A DNA stretch of 5,699 nt from Spirochaetaceae bacterium (GTDB lineage Bacteria > Spirochaetota > Spirochaetia > SZUA-6 > Fen-1364). The stretch is taken from positions 11,726 through 17,424 of the forward strand of contig PMZS01000294.1 of assembly GCA_003170115.1 (NCBI GenBank), in the 5' to 3' direction. How positions within the stretch are numbered: position 1 is the first letter of the stretch; every line of letters begins with the position of its first letter. A program made the position numbers and the translations under genes. A model generated the notes under the pieces. That model was not told the origin of the DNA. It did not search any database and saw nothing but the letters and a program-made list of their open reading frames with translations. This document shows positions 1 through 5,699 of the stretch, in pieces.

Positions 1-1
1 G

Positions 2-121
2 TGCGACCTGGACTACGTGCCCCACAAGGGCTACGAGGGCCGGATCCGCGCGGCGGTCTCGAATGCACTCGGGTTCGGGGGGCATAACTCGGTGGTGCTG
101 TTCCAGGAATACAAGGCCTGA
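2..121 (+). CDS. fabF: 3-oxoacyl-ACP synthase II (FabF), C-terminal end only
   Basis: The frame starting at base 2 is open from the left edge to a TGA at 119-121 and gives the last 39 residues of a protein whose start lies outside the window. It contains an LDYVP segment followed by SNALGFGGHNSVVLF, which matches the closing segment of KAS II (FabF) enzymes: the Gly-rich GFGGxN loop next to the active site and the final beta strand. FabF condenses malonyl-ACP with an acyl-ACP in cytoplasmic fatty acid elongation. The catalytic Cys and the two His lie upstream of the window and cannot be checked, so a related ketosynthase (FabB or a secondary-metabolism KAS) is possible. It is convergent with the phosphate butyryltransferase gene, and the two stop codons touch. 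Confidence 0.85.
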   Translation, partial: CDLDYVPHKGYEGRIRAAVSNALGFGGHNSVVLFQEYKA

Positions 122-1015
122 TCAGCGGGCGAGAGCTCCCAGGGCCATGGAGTACAGCTTGTTGCGCACCGAGTCGCTGCGGGATGCGAGCACGAACGGC
201 GCCCGCGCGCCCATGACGATCCCCGCTTCCTCCGCTTTCGCGAAGAAGATCAGCGCCTTGTAGAGGATGTTGGCTGCTTCGATATTGGGGGCTACCAGGA
301 TGTCGGCCCGGCCTGCCAGCTCGCTGGTGATTCCCTTGTGCCGTGCCGCCTCGACGCTCACCGCGTTGTCCAGCGCCAGCGGCCCTTCCACCCGGGCGCC
401 CCTGATGGCGCCCCGCTCCGCCATCTTGGAAAGCGAGGCTGCATCCACCGTGGCCGGCATCTCCGGGTTCACCGTCTCGATCGCGCAGAGGATCGCGACG
501 ATTGGCTGCGCGATGCCCAGCCTATGCGCGAGGTCCACCGCGTTCTGCACAATGTCGATCTTCTGCTGGTAGTCGGGGGCGATGCTGAGCGCGGCGTCCG
601 TCACGAAATAGAAACGGTCGGACTCGGCGAACTTGAACACCCCCACGTGGGAGAGAATGCGCCCGGTCGTGAGCCCGTTCGACTTGGAGAGCACCGCGCG
701 AAGGAGATCGGCGCTCGGGAGAAGCCCCTTGACCAGGATGTCCCCGTCACCGCGCGCGACATTGCGCACCGCTTCGACGGCGGCTTCCGCCGGGGTCGCC
801 GCCTCCACGATCTGCCATGCGGCGATGTCAACGGCGCGCTCCCGCGCCGCCTCCTCGATCTCCTCCCGGCGCCCCACGAGCACCGGGACGGCAAAGCCCG
901 CCGCCCGGGCCTGCGCGAGGGCCTCGAGGATGGTTCCATCGGCCGCCTGCGCCACGACGAAGCGCGCCGGGCCGGCCTTCCGCGCCTGCTCGAGGATCTG
1001 TGCAAAGGTGTTCAT
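122..1015 (-). CDS. ptb: Phosphate butyryltransferase / phosphate acyltransferase (PTA_PTB family)
   Basis: This 297-residue cytoplasmic enzyme has the usual Ptb length of about 300. The family transfers an acyl group between CoA and phosphate (butyryl-CoA + Pi to butyryl phosphate + CoA), normally followed by an ATP-forming butyrate kinase. Visible blocks are DILVKGLLPSADLLRAVL (about 92-109), TGRILSHVGVF (117-127), VTDAALSIAPD (138-148), GPLALDNAVS (211-220), the phosphate/CoA-site block PNIEAANILYK (243-253) and GARAPFVLASRSDS (269-282). The short length without an N-terminal DRTGG domain, and the ALDNA/HKGI blocks, favour Ptb over Pta; the acyl specificity is not readable, so acetyl or branched acyl groups are possible. 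The ATG at 1013-1015 follows the UROD-like gene by 6 bases, and its AGGA site (1020-1023) runs into that gene's TAG stop. It is the last gene of the operon. No butyrate kinase gene is adjacent. Confidence 0.9.
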   Translation of the reverse strand: MNTFAQILEQARKAGPARFVVAQAADGTILEALAQARAAGFAVPVLVGRREEIEEAARERAVDIAAWQIVEAATPAEAAVEAVRNVARGDGDILVKGLLPSADLLRAVLSKSNGLTTGRILSHVGVFKFAESDRFYFVTDAALSIAPDYQQKIDIVQNAVDLAHRLGIAQPIVAILCAIETVNPEMPATVDAASLSKMAERGAIRGARVEGPLALDNAVSVEAARHKGITSELAGRADILVAPNIEAANILYKALIFFAKAEEAGIVMGARAPFVLASRSDSVRNKLYSMALGALAR

Positions 1016-1019
1016 GGGT

Positions 1020-1023
1020 TCCT
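1020..1023 (-). promoter_or_regulatory. Ribosome binding site of ptb, overlapping the upstream stop codon
   Basis: Reading the minus strand, TAGGAACCCATG places an AGGA core four bases before the ATG at 1015. The first two bases of the core are the last two of the TAG stop (1024-1022) of the UROD-like gene. Ribosomes ending on the upstream gene therefore sit on this site, which suggests translational coupling. Confidence 0.6.
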
Positions 1024-2257
1024 AGTATCCCCCGAACTCATAGGCCGCGTCCAACATGGCTACCACGTTTTCAGGGGGCACCTTCGCCTGGATGTTGTGC
1101 ACCTGGGTGAATACGAAGCCTCCGCCCGGAGCGAAAACGCGCATGCGCTCTCTCACGTGCTCTCGGACCTTCTCCGGGGTGGCATTCGGGAGGACGCTCT
1201 GGGTGTCGCAGCCGCCTCCCCAGAACACGAGCTTCCGGCCGTGGAGAGTCTTCAGGGTCCGGGGGTCCATGCCTGCCGCCGAGGTCTGGATCGGGTTCAG
1301 AATGTCCACCCCCGCCTCTATCCAGTGGGGGATGAGCTTCGGAATCGAGCCGCAGCTGTGCAGGAACGTCTTGAAGGGCGTGTTCGCGTGGATCCAACCG
1401 CACAGTTTTGCGTAGTGGGGCTTGATCATCTCCGCCCACAGGTCGGGAGAGATGAACTCGCACCGCTGGGTGCCGCTGTCGTCGGAGGCGATCCCCCACG
1501 CGAAGCAGGAGTCCCCGACGGCCTGCGTCACGAGCTTCAGGCAGCTGATTGTCGCCTCCACGGATCGGTCCATTAGCTCGTGACAGGTCTCCTTCTCCGT
1601 CATGAGCATCATCATCCATTCGTCCGGCATGCCCTGGGTCACATTGTTCGACCGATCGGTGATCAGGGACAGCCCCATGAAGCAGACCCCGAACCCCCAC
1701 CCCAGGAGGGCGTAGTCCGTGGAGCGGTACAGGTTCTCCGCGTACTCCGCCATCATCCGCAGCGACTCTTCTGGAATGTCCGACTGGGGCTTGAACTTCG
1801 CCGGTTCGATGCCGTCCCCCCTGTTGAAGGAAGTGTCGTCAAAGTAGTATCCACCGCTGGGCATGCGGAAGGTGGTGGGCGAGCCGTCAGCGGCAAGGAG
1901 GGTCACGCCGCCGTCACTTTCCTCCCGAAGCCGCGTGCCGGGCGGGAAGAGCACCGGGGAGCCGTCAAAGATCCGGCGCGGCATCCACTCGCTCCGCGGC
2001 CGCACCGCCGCGGTGATGCAGGAGAGGTCCAGGGGGACCACGTCCACCCGGAAACGCCGGCGCATCTCCTCCCCGACCTCCGCGATCATGAAGCGGGGGT
2101 CGAGGATCCGCGTCGGCGCGCCGATGCCGAGCTTCGTCATGAGGCGGCTGTACGTGCTCGCGGCGATCCCGGATGCCTTCATGCCCCCGAGATCAATCGG
2201 CACCCGGTCCGGCTCCTGAAAGTTGACCGTCTTCAAGACCCTTTCCCGCGACGTCAT
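1022..2257 (-). CDS. Uroporphyrinogen decarboxylase (URO-D)-like family protein, probable metal-dependent TIM barrel
   Basis: A 411-residue protein of the URO-D/cobalamin-methyltransferase superfamily (COG0407). It begins with the typical RERVLKTVNFQEPDRVPIDLGG (4-25). Residues about 95-145 form an inserted beta-rich segment common in the uncharacterised UROD-like proteins. A DDSGTQ segment (259-264) and SPDLWAEMIKPHY (270-282) follow, then LHSCGSIPKLIP (299-310), DILNPIQTSAAGMD (318-331), GGGCDTQSVLP (347-357) and a C-terminal PPENVVAMLDAAYEFGGY (394-411). The HxC pair H300/C302 resembles the zinc ligands of corrinoid methyltransferases such as MtaA; C350 might be a third ligand. It lacks the Arg-rich substrate motif of true haem-pathway HemE, so it is probably not a haem gene. 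The substrate is unknown; methyl transfer is an inference. The start ATG has a GGGGAG site six bases upstream. It lies 19 bases after the amidohydrolase stop, with which it probably works. Confidence 0.85.
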   Translation of the reverse strand: MTSRERVLKTVNFQEPDRVPIDLGGMKASGIAASTYSRLMTKLGIGAPTRILDPRFMIAEVGEEMRRRFRVDVVPLDLSCITAAVRPRSEWMPRRIFDGSPVLFPPGTRLREESDGGVTLLAADGSPTTFRMPSGGYYFDDTSFNRGDGIEPAKFKPQSDIPEESLRMMAEYAENLYRSTDYALLGWGFGVCFMGLSLITDRSNNVTQGMPDEWMMMLMTEKETCHELMDRSVEATISCLKLVTQAVGDSCFAWGIASDDSGTQRCEFISPDLWAEMIKPHYAKLCGWIHANTPFKTFLHSCGSIPKLIPHWIEAGVDILNPIQTSAAGMDPRTLKTLHGRKLVFWGGGCDTQSVLPNATPEKVREHVRERMRVFAPGGGFVFTQVHNIQAKVPPENVVAMLDAAYEFGGY

Positions 2258-2263
2258 GATCTT

Positions 2264-2269
2264 CTCCCC
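2264..2269 (-). promoter_or_regulatory. Ribosome binding site of the UROD-like gene
   Basis: GGGGAG on the minus strand, six bases before the ATG at 2257, inside the 19-base gap after the amidohydrolase stop. It supports this start over the next internal Met, 25 codons downstream. Confidence 0.65.
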
Positions 2270-2276
2270 GCTTTTC

Positions 2277-3089
2277 TCAGCCGATTTTCAGCAGCCTTTT
2301 CGCGTTCTCACCGAAGATGAGCTTGCGGTCCTTGCTCCTGGCCCCCATCTGGCGCACGGCCGCGGACATCTGGGCGATGTGCTCCGCCTGGGGCATGCAG
2401 TTGTCACTCCCCCATACGACCCGGGAGAAATCAATGGGGATGAAGTTCTGCCCGCCAATGGCGTTGTAGACCAGGGGGATCCCGTCCGTCCACGGGCCTG
2501 AGCCCGAGATGTCGAGGTAGACGTTCTGGTTGGCGTGGGCGACGCTCCAGGCCTCCATGTAGTGAGGGTACCCGCTGTGGGCCATCACGAAGGGAATGGA
2601 AGGGAAGAGACGGGAAATCTTGTCCAGGTGGAAGGGATGAGCGAAGCGCGAATCGGTGGCCAGCCGCTGCTTCGGGTCCGCGCTCCTGATCTGTATGTTC
2701 GTCTGGCCGGTGTGCACCAGGATTGGAACTCCCCGCTTCTCGATCTCTTCGTACAGAGGCATGCAGCGATCGTCGTCCGGGAAGAACCCGGCGGGCGGGA
2801 ACATCTTCACGGCCCGAAAGCCCGCGTCGAAGTACCTCTTCAGCGTGCCAAGGGCGTCCTTCTCCTGCGGGTCGCTGTAGACGTTTCCGATGAGCCGGTC
2901 AGAGTGAGCTTTCACCGCCCTGGCTACCGCCTCGTTCGGCGCGAATCCGCACTTCTTGTACTCCCACCACGCTCCCGTGGGCCCGCCCATCAGAAGTGTC
3001 CATTCGACGCCGGATGCGTCCATGTCCTTGAGCAGTTCCTCCAGCGCCCCCGCGGTATCGGCGAAATGGTAGTGGAAATCGACGAGCAT
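2277..3089 (-). CDS. Amidohydrolase_2 family metal-dependent hydrolase (COG2159)
   Basis: A 270-residue single-domain TIM-barrel hydrolase of the amidohydrolase_2 group, which contains decarboxylases, lactonases and hydrolases. Metal-binding positions are visible in order: the N-terminal HxH H6/H8 in DFHYH, H126 in PILVHTG, H171 in VMAHSG and D229 in VVWGSD; the C-terminal IFGENAKRLL is also typical. There is no signal peptide, so it is probably cytoplasmic. The frame is open upstream to an ATG at 3143, but the ATG at 3089 is chosen: it has a near-perfect AAGGAGG (3095-3101) five bases away, and the family starts with a short strand leading straight into HxH. This start lies inside the open frame of the mutarotase. 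A UROD-like gene follows after 19 bases, a pairing often seen in uncharacterised catabolic clusters. The substrate cannot be told from the sequence. Confidence 0.88.
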   Translation of the reverse strand: MLVDFHYHFADTAGALEELLKDMDASGVEWTLLMGGPTGAWWEYKKCGFAPNEAVARAVKAHSDRLIGNVYSDPQEKDALGTLKRYFDAGFRAVKMFPPAGFFPDDDRCMPLYEEIEKRGVPILVHTGQTNIQIRSADPKQRLATDSRFAHPFHLDKISRLFPSIPFVMAHSGYPHYMEAWSVAHANQNVYLDISGSGPWTDGIPLVYNAIGGQNFIPIDFSRVVWGSDNCMPQAEHIAQMSAAVRQMGARSKDRKLIFGENAKRLLKIG

Positions 3090-4071
3090 GGAATCCTCCT
3101 TGGAAATGAACGGCGTAACTGACCGAGCCGCTGTGCACCGCACCAGGCTTCACGGTCTTCAGGCCCGACTCCATGGCGAACCCGCGGTCCCAGAGGTTGT
3201 GCGCGTCCGTTGAGCAGGTCTGGTTCTCCAGGCAAAAGTACTTCTCTCCCCGGGGAGTGTACAGGACCAGATGGGTAAAATCCCGCGTGGCCTCCAGGTC
3301 GATGCCGAGCCCGGCGCCGCGGTGCTGGATGCGGGCGTGCTTCCCGCGTCGGAGCCGCGTGAACACGTGGTCCATGTCCAGAAAGCTCACGGGCGCGGGG
3401 GTGCCGAGGTCGTAGATCGAGCCCCGCACTCTCTTCAGCCGGCCCGTGGGGAGGAGGTCGGAGGTGGCGTCCATGACTGCATTCGCCGGCAGCGTGACCC
3501 AGGTGCAGTCGTCGCCCGTGATCTTCATGAAGTAGGGGTGCAGGCCGAAGCCGAAGGGAAGCTCCCGCGTGCCGTGGTTGCAAATGGAGTACGTGACGCG
3601 GATTCCCCGGGCAGTGAGCAGGAACGAGAGGCCGAGCCGATGGGGGAACGGGAAGGACTGGTACAGCGTCCCTCCTTCTTTGAAATCGAGCCAGGCCTCC
3701 AGGCGGGCGCCGCTGCCGTCAGCGACGGGCTCTGCCGCTTCCCATGCCTCGGTGTGCACGAGACCGTGCTCGAGGACCGGCTTTCCGGCGCGGCGTTGCG
3801 GGTAGTCCTTCCCCTCCCATCGGAACACGCCGTTTCGTACCCTGTTCGGCGTCGGATACAGAACGGGCGTGCCCGTGAAGTCCCGCGCCAGCAGCAGTGT
3901 GCGGTTGAAGTCGATCACGTTCCTTCCGCCGACGGAGAAACGGCAGAGATTCACCCCGAAGGCGGGGATGATCCAGGCCTCCATTGCGCGTGCGGCATCC
4001 CCTCCGCCGTCGTGAGAAAGGACGGAGAAGGTGAAGTCAGAGTCCCGTTCGGTCCGCGCGGAGAACCGCAT
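2899..4071 (-). CDS. Aldose 1-epimerase (mutarotase, GalM-like), with 3' end overlapping the next gene
   Basis: This mutarotase of the COG2017 family interconverts alpha and beta anomers of aldoses such as galactose or glucose in the cytoplasm. Numbering from the ATG at 4071, an NR pair (76-77) in LYPTPNRVRNG matches the substrate-loop Asn-Arg. EHG (101-103) holds the first active-site His region. GLHPYF carries the likely catalytic acid H178, and CLENQT carries the likely catalytic base E282. The domain appears complete by about residue 324 (SVSYAVHFQ), near position 3100. The frame has no stop there and continues another 60 or so residues through the start of the amidohydrolase to a TGA at 2899; that tail is Arg/Gly-rich and resembles no known domain. 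A TTG at 4083 is an alternative start, since AAGGAG (4074-4079) lies only two bases from the ATG. It follows the kinase stop by 15 bases, a classic kinase-mutarotase pairing. Confidence 0.82.
   Translation of the reverse strand: MRFSARTERDSDFTFSVLSHDGGGDAARAMEAWIIPAFGVNLCRFSVGGRNVIDFNRTLLLARDFTGTPVLYPTPNRVRNGVFRWEGKDYPQRRAGKPVLEHGLVHTEAWEAAEPVADGSGARLEAWLDFKEGGTLYQSFPFPHRLGLSFLLTARGIRVTYSICNHGTRELPFGFGLHPYFMKITGDDCTWVTLPANAVMDATSDLLPTGRLKRVRGSIYDLGTPAPVSFLDMDHVFTRLRRGKHARIQHRGAGLGIDLEATRDFTHLVLYTPRGEKYFCLENQTCSTDAHNLWDRGFAMESGLKTVKPGAVHSGSVSYAVHFQGGFHARRFPLPFRRYRGGAGGTAQGHGRIRRRMDTSDGRAHGSVVGVQEVRIRAERGGSQGGESSL
3095..3101 (-). promoter_or_regulatory. Strong Shine-Dalgarno site that sets the amidohydrolase start
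   Basis: AAGGAGG on the minus strand with a five-base spacer to the ATG at 3089, the best match to the anti-Shine-Dalgarno sequence in the window. It argues for the 270-residue form over a form extended by 18 residues. It lies inside the open frame of the preceding mutarotase. Confidence 0.85.
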
Positions 4072-4073
4072 CT

Positions 4074-4079
4074 CTCCTT
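4074..4079 (-). promoter_or_regulatory. Putative ribosome binding site of the mutarotase
   Basis: AAGGAG on the minus strand between the kinase stop (4087-4089) and the ATG at 4071. The spacer is only two bases, shorter than usual, so either spacing is suboptimal or translation begins elsewhere (TTG at 4083, or coupled from the kinase stop). Confidence 0.45.
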
Positions 4080-4086
4080 CCAACGC

Positions 4087-5259
4087 CTACGGCTCGAGCG
4101 GTCCGGCCCCCGCCGAAGGCGCGGTGACGTGGATGGCCGGTTCGATGCCGGTCTTCTTCCTGTACACGGCGCGGACATGCTTCGCGAACGCGCCCACCTG
4201 GTCGTTCTGCACATACGCGATCATGCAGCCGCCGAATCCGCCTCCGGACTGCCGGGCCGCGACGACCCCCGGGCCCTCCACCATGGCCTCGTACATCCGC
4301 TCCATGGCCGGCACGGTTTTCTCGTACAGGTCCCGCTCGCCGAAGAAGGACTGGGCGCACAGTTCCTTCATTGCGGCGCGGTCGTTCCTGACCACCGCGG
4401 CCATGAAGGCGACGACACGCTGGTTCTCCTCGAAGACGAACTGGCAGCGCTTGCGAAGGACGTTCGGCAGCCCGCCTTTGAGGCGCTCGAACAGCGGGGT
4501 GTTCACGTCGCGCAGGGTGCGGATCTCCGGGTCCTTCTCCCGGAGCAGGCGCGTACCCTCGTCGCACTCCTGCCTGCGCCGGGCGTACTCGGAGCCCGCG
4601 AGGGTCCGGGGGAAGTTCGTGTCGCAGATCACGATGCGGATGTCGGAGGGGATGCGCACCTCCACGTGGGTGAGGCTGCGGCAGTCCAAAAGCAGCGCCG
4701 TGCCCTCCTTCGCGAACACGGAGGAGTACTGGTCCAGGATGCCGCACATGACCCCGACGCACTGGTTTTCCGCCTGCTGGCAGATCTCCGCTGTTTCCCG
4801 GGGAGGAAGGGAAAACAAGCCCGCGCTGGAGAACATGAGGGCCGCGGCCACCTCCAGCGACGCGGATGAGGAGAGCCCCCCGCCGATGGGCACCGTGCTG
4901 TGAACCACCGCGTCCACACCGGCGGGGCGAAAGCCCCGGAGCCCGAGAACGCGCGATACGCCGTTCACGTAGCGGTCCCACGTGGCCGCGGGCTCCGCGG
5001 GCTCCTCCCCGATCCTGAACTCCATGCTCTTGTCCACGTTCATGGAGTGGATCCTGGCACGCGCGGAGCCCGAGGGGCGGAAGGCGATCCATGTATCCAG
5101 GTGGATGCCCATGGTCATCACGTAGCCGAGGTGGTCGTCTGTGTCTGTTCCAAGCAGCTCGGCGCGGCCCGGCGCGCGCACCCACGCGGTGGGGGAGGTC
5201 CCGTACATTGACTTGAACTTCTCCCGCATCGCGTCCCGGCGCGCCGTTTCCCCGCTCAT
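4087..5259 (-). CDS. Galactokinase-like GHMP sugar kinase with an altered sugar-binding motif
   Basis: A 390-residue GHMP kinase of galactokinase length and layout. Such enzymes phosphorylate C1 of a hexose using ATP in the cytoplasm. The N-terminal APGR block is at 29-32; the phosphate loop PIGGGLSSSASLEVA (124-138) matches the GalK motif 2; GILDQ (173-177) carries the catalytic Asp D176; AGSEYARRRQEC (221-232) holds Y225, equivalent to the sugar-contacting Tyr; RQSGGGFGGC (336-345) is motif 3. The GalK signature GEHTDY is here GTDTDD (37-42): the usual Glu and His are Thr and Asp, and the Tyr is Asp, while the second Asp (D41) is kept. The family call is firm; galactose itself is not. The start ATG overlaps the aminotransferase stop as ATGA and has GGGAG eight bases upstream. 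The mutarotase follows 15 bases later. Alternatives are a kinase for another aldose or uronic acid. Confidence 0.85.
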   Translation of the reverse strand: MSGETARRDAMREKFKSMYGTSPTAWVRAPGRAELLGTDTDDHLGYVMTMGIHLDTWIAFRPSGSARARIHSMNVDKSMEFRIGEEPAEPAATWDRYVNGVSRVLGLRGFRPAGVDAVVHSTVPIGGGLSSSASLEVAAALMFSSAGLFSLPPRETAEICQQAENQCVGVMCGILDQYSSVFAKEGTALLLDCRSLTHVEVRIPSDIRIVICDTNFPRTLAGSEYARRRQECDEGTRLLREKDPEIRTLRDVNTPLFERLKGGLPNVLRKRCQFVFEENQRVVAFMAAVVRNDRAAMKELCAQSFFGERDLYEKTVPAMERMYEAMVEGPGVVAARQSGGGFGGCMIAYVQNDQVGAFAKHVRAVYRKKTGIEPAIHVTAPSAGAGPLEP

Positions 5260-5699
5260 CCCTTCAGCTCCCTGACGCTATTCACCATATAGTCCACAGC
5301 TTCGTCGGTCAGCCTCGGGTGGATCGGCAGGGACACGTAGCGCTCGAAGGCCGCCTCGGCAACCGGGCATTCGCCCCTGCGGTGCCCCTGCTGGAGGTAC
5401 GGGTCGGTGAGGTGCACGGGCATGTAATGCGACCACGCCTTGATCCCCTTCCCCGTGTACAGCTCCCACATGAAGTCCGTTTTGGACAGCGGGAACCCGT
5501 CGCGGATCTGCAGCACGAAGAAGTGGAATACGTGCACGCCCTTCGGGTCCACCCACGGCGTCTCCAGCCCCTTGATCCCCGCCAGCCCGTCGATGAGCTT
5601 CCTGCCGATGGCCGTGCGCCGTGCGTTGAACCCCTCGAGCTTCTTCAGCTGCTCGATGCCCACGGCGGCCTGTGCGTCTGTCATGCGGAAGTTGTAGCC
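5256..5699 (-). CDS. DegT/DnrJ/EryC1/StrS family sugar aminotransferase, C-terminal 147 residues
   Basis: The frame is open from the right edge (GYNFRMTDAQAAVG at 5699-5658) to a TGA at 5256-5258, so the start, the N-terminal PLP domain and the catalytic Lys lie outside the window. GYN-R-MTD-QAA-G-QL is the hallmark central block of the family, which transfers an amino group, usually from glutamate, to a keto carbon of a nucleotide-linked sugar using PLP. The C-terminal domain also fits: FFVLQI (55-60), a SHYMPVHLTDPYLQQG segment, CPVAEAAFERYVSLPIHPRLT, then a final helix. The internal Met at 5684 lies inside the conserved block and is not the start. The exact sugar product is not readable. 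It is the first visible gene of the operon, and its stop overlaps the kinase start by four bases. Confidence 0.9.
   Translation of the reverse strand, partial: GYNFRMTDAQAAVGIEQLKKLEGFNARRTAIGRKLIDGLAGIKGLETPWVDPKGVHVFHFFVLQIRDGFPLSKTDFMWELYTGKGIKAWSHYMPVHLTDPYLQQGHRRGECPVAEAAFERYVSLPIHPRLTDEAVDYMVNSVRELKG
5268..5272 (-). promoter_or_regulatory. Ribosome binding site of the GHMP kinase
   Basis: GGGAG on the minus strand, eight bases before the ATG at 5259 and lying within the last codons of the aminotransferase. With the ATGA overlap it supports this start and coupled translation. Confidence 0.6.

Noticed and set aside
338..1576. A 412-codon open frame on the plus strand opposite ptb and the UROD-like gene
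   Set aside because: It is antisense to two well-supported genes, crosses their junction and has low-complexity Arg/His-rich composition, as expected for a GC-rich shadow.
1022..2257. Assignment of the UROD-like gene as hemE
   Set aside because: It is a 411-residue protein with a large insert after residue 95 and lacks the N-terminal Arg-containing HemE substrate motif; the HxC site and context fit the unassigned UROD-like group.
3087..3143. Upstream ATG at 3143 as the start of the amidohydrolase, giving 288 residues
   Set aside because: The extra 18 residues lie inside the mutarotase coding region and do not resemble the family. The internal ATG at 3089 has a strong AAGGAGG at good spacing and leads straight into HxH.
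3271..4869. A 532-codon open frame on the plus strand opposite the kinase and mutarotase
   Set aside because: It is antisense to two genes with clear family motifs. Its translation is Arg/Gly/His/Glu-rich and matches no domain I recognise. GC-rich codons with G/C in third position leave few stops in the opposite strand, so this is a shadow.
4037..5185. A 382-codon open frame on the minus strand in a second frame of the kinase
   Set aside because: It overlaps the GHMP kinase frame, which carries all the family motifs. Its own translation is Arg/Gly/Pro-rich with no recognisable domain.
1..5699. tRNA, rRNA, riboswitch, CRISPR array, insertion sequence or phage feature
   Set aside because: Coding frames fill the window with gaps of at most 19 bases, and I saw no repeated units, inverted terminal repeats, transposase motifs or conserved RNA stems.

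Overview
The window is a GC-rich, gene-dense piece of bacterial chromosome. Third codon positions are mostly G or C, genes are packed with almost no spacing, and good Shine-Dalgarno sites precede most starts. The gene content (a DegT aminotransferase, a GHMP sugar kinase, a mutarotase, an amidohydrolase, a UROD-like protein, a phosphate butyryltransferase and FabF) fits a free-living heterotrophic bacterium. Pairs of UROD-like and amidohydrolase_2 genes are common in poorly characterised lineages such as Planctomycetota, Armatimonadota, Hydrogenedentota and related groups, but the sequence does not fix the phylum. There are no RNA genes, mobile elements, CRISPR arrays or repeats, and no gap above 20 bases.

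Layout: positions 2-121 (+ strand) hold the last 39 codons of a FabF-type ketoacyl-ACP synthase. Everything else is one run of six genes on the minus strand, read from right to left: the C-terminal part of a DegT/DnrJ/EryC1/StrS sugar aminotransferase (5699-5256, cut by the window edge), a galactokinase-like GHMP kinase (5259-4087), an aldose 1-epimerase (4071-2899, with a suspicious 3' end), an amidohydrolase_2 protein (3089-2277), a uroporphyrinogen-decarboxylase-like protein (2257-1022) and a phosphate butyryltransferase (1015-122). The junctions are a 4-base ATGA overlap, a 15-base gap, a 191-base reading-frame overlap, a 19-base gap and a 6-base gap. This looks like a single operon whose promoter lies beyond the right edge.

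How the genes may work together: the mutarotase and the GHMP kinase are the first two activities of a Leloir-type sugar route (anomer interconversion, then C1 phosphorylation). The aminotransferase handles a nucleotide-linked keto sugar. The amidohydrolase and UROD-like proteins are metal-dependent TIM-barrel enzymes of unassigned substrate, and the phosphotransacylase links acyl-CoA to acyl phosphate. The operon therefore mixes sugar handling with a possible carboxylic-acid or one-carbon branch, but no complete known pathway is visible. The points most worth a second look are the altered sugar-binding signature of the kinase, the missing stop of the mutarotase frame, and the unusual gene combination. 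The flush tail-to-tail stop codons at 119-124 are a smaller curiosity.
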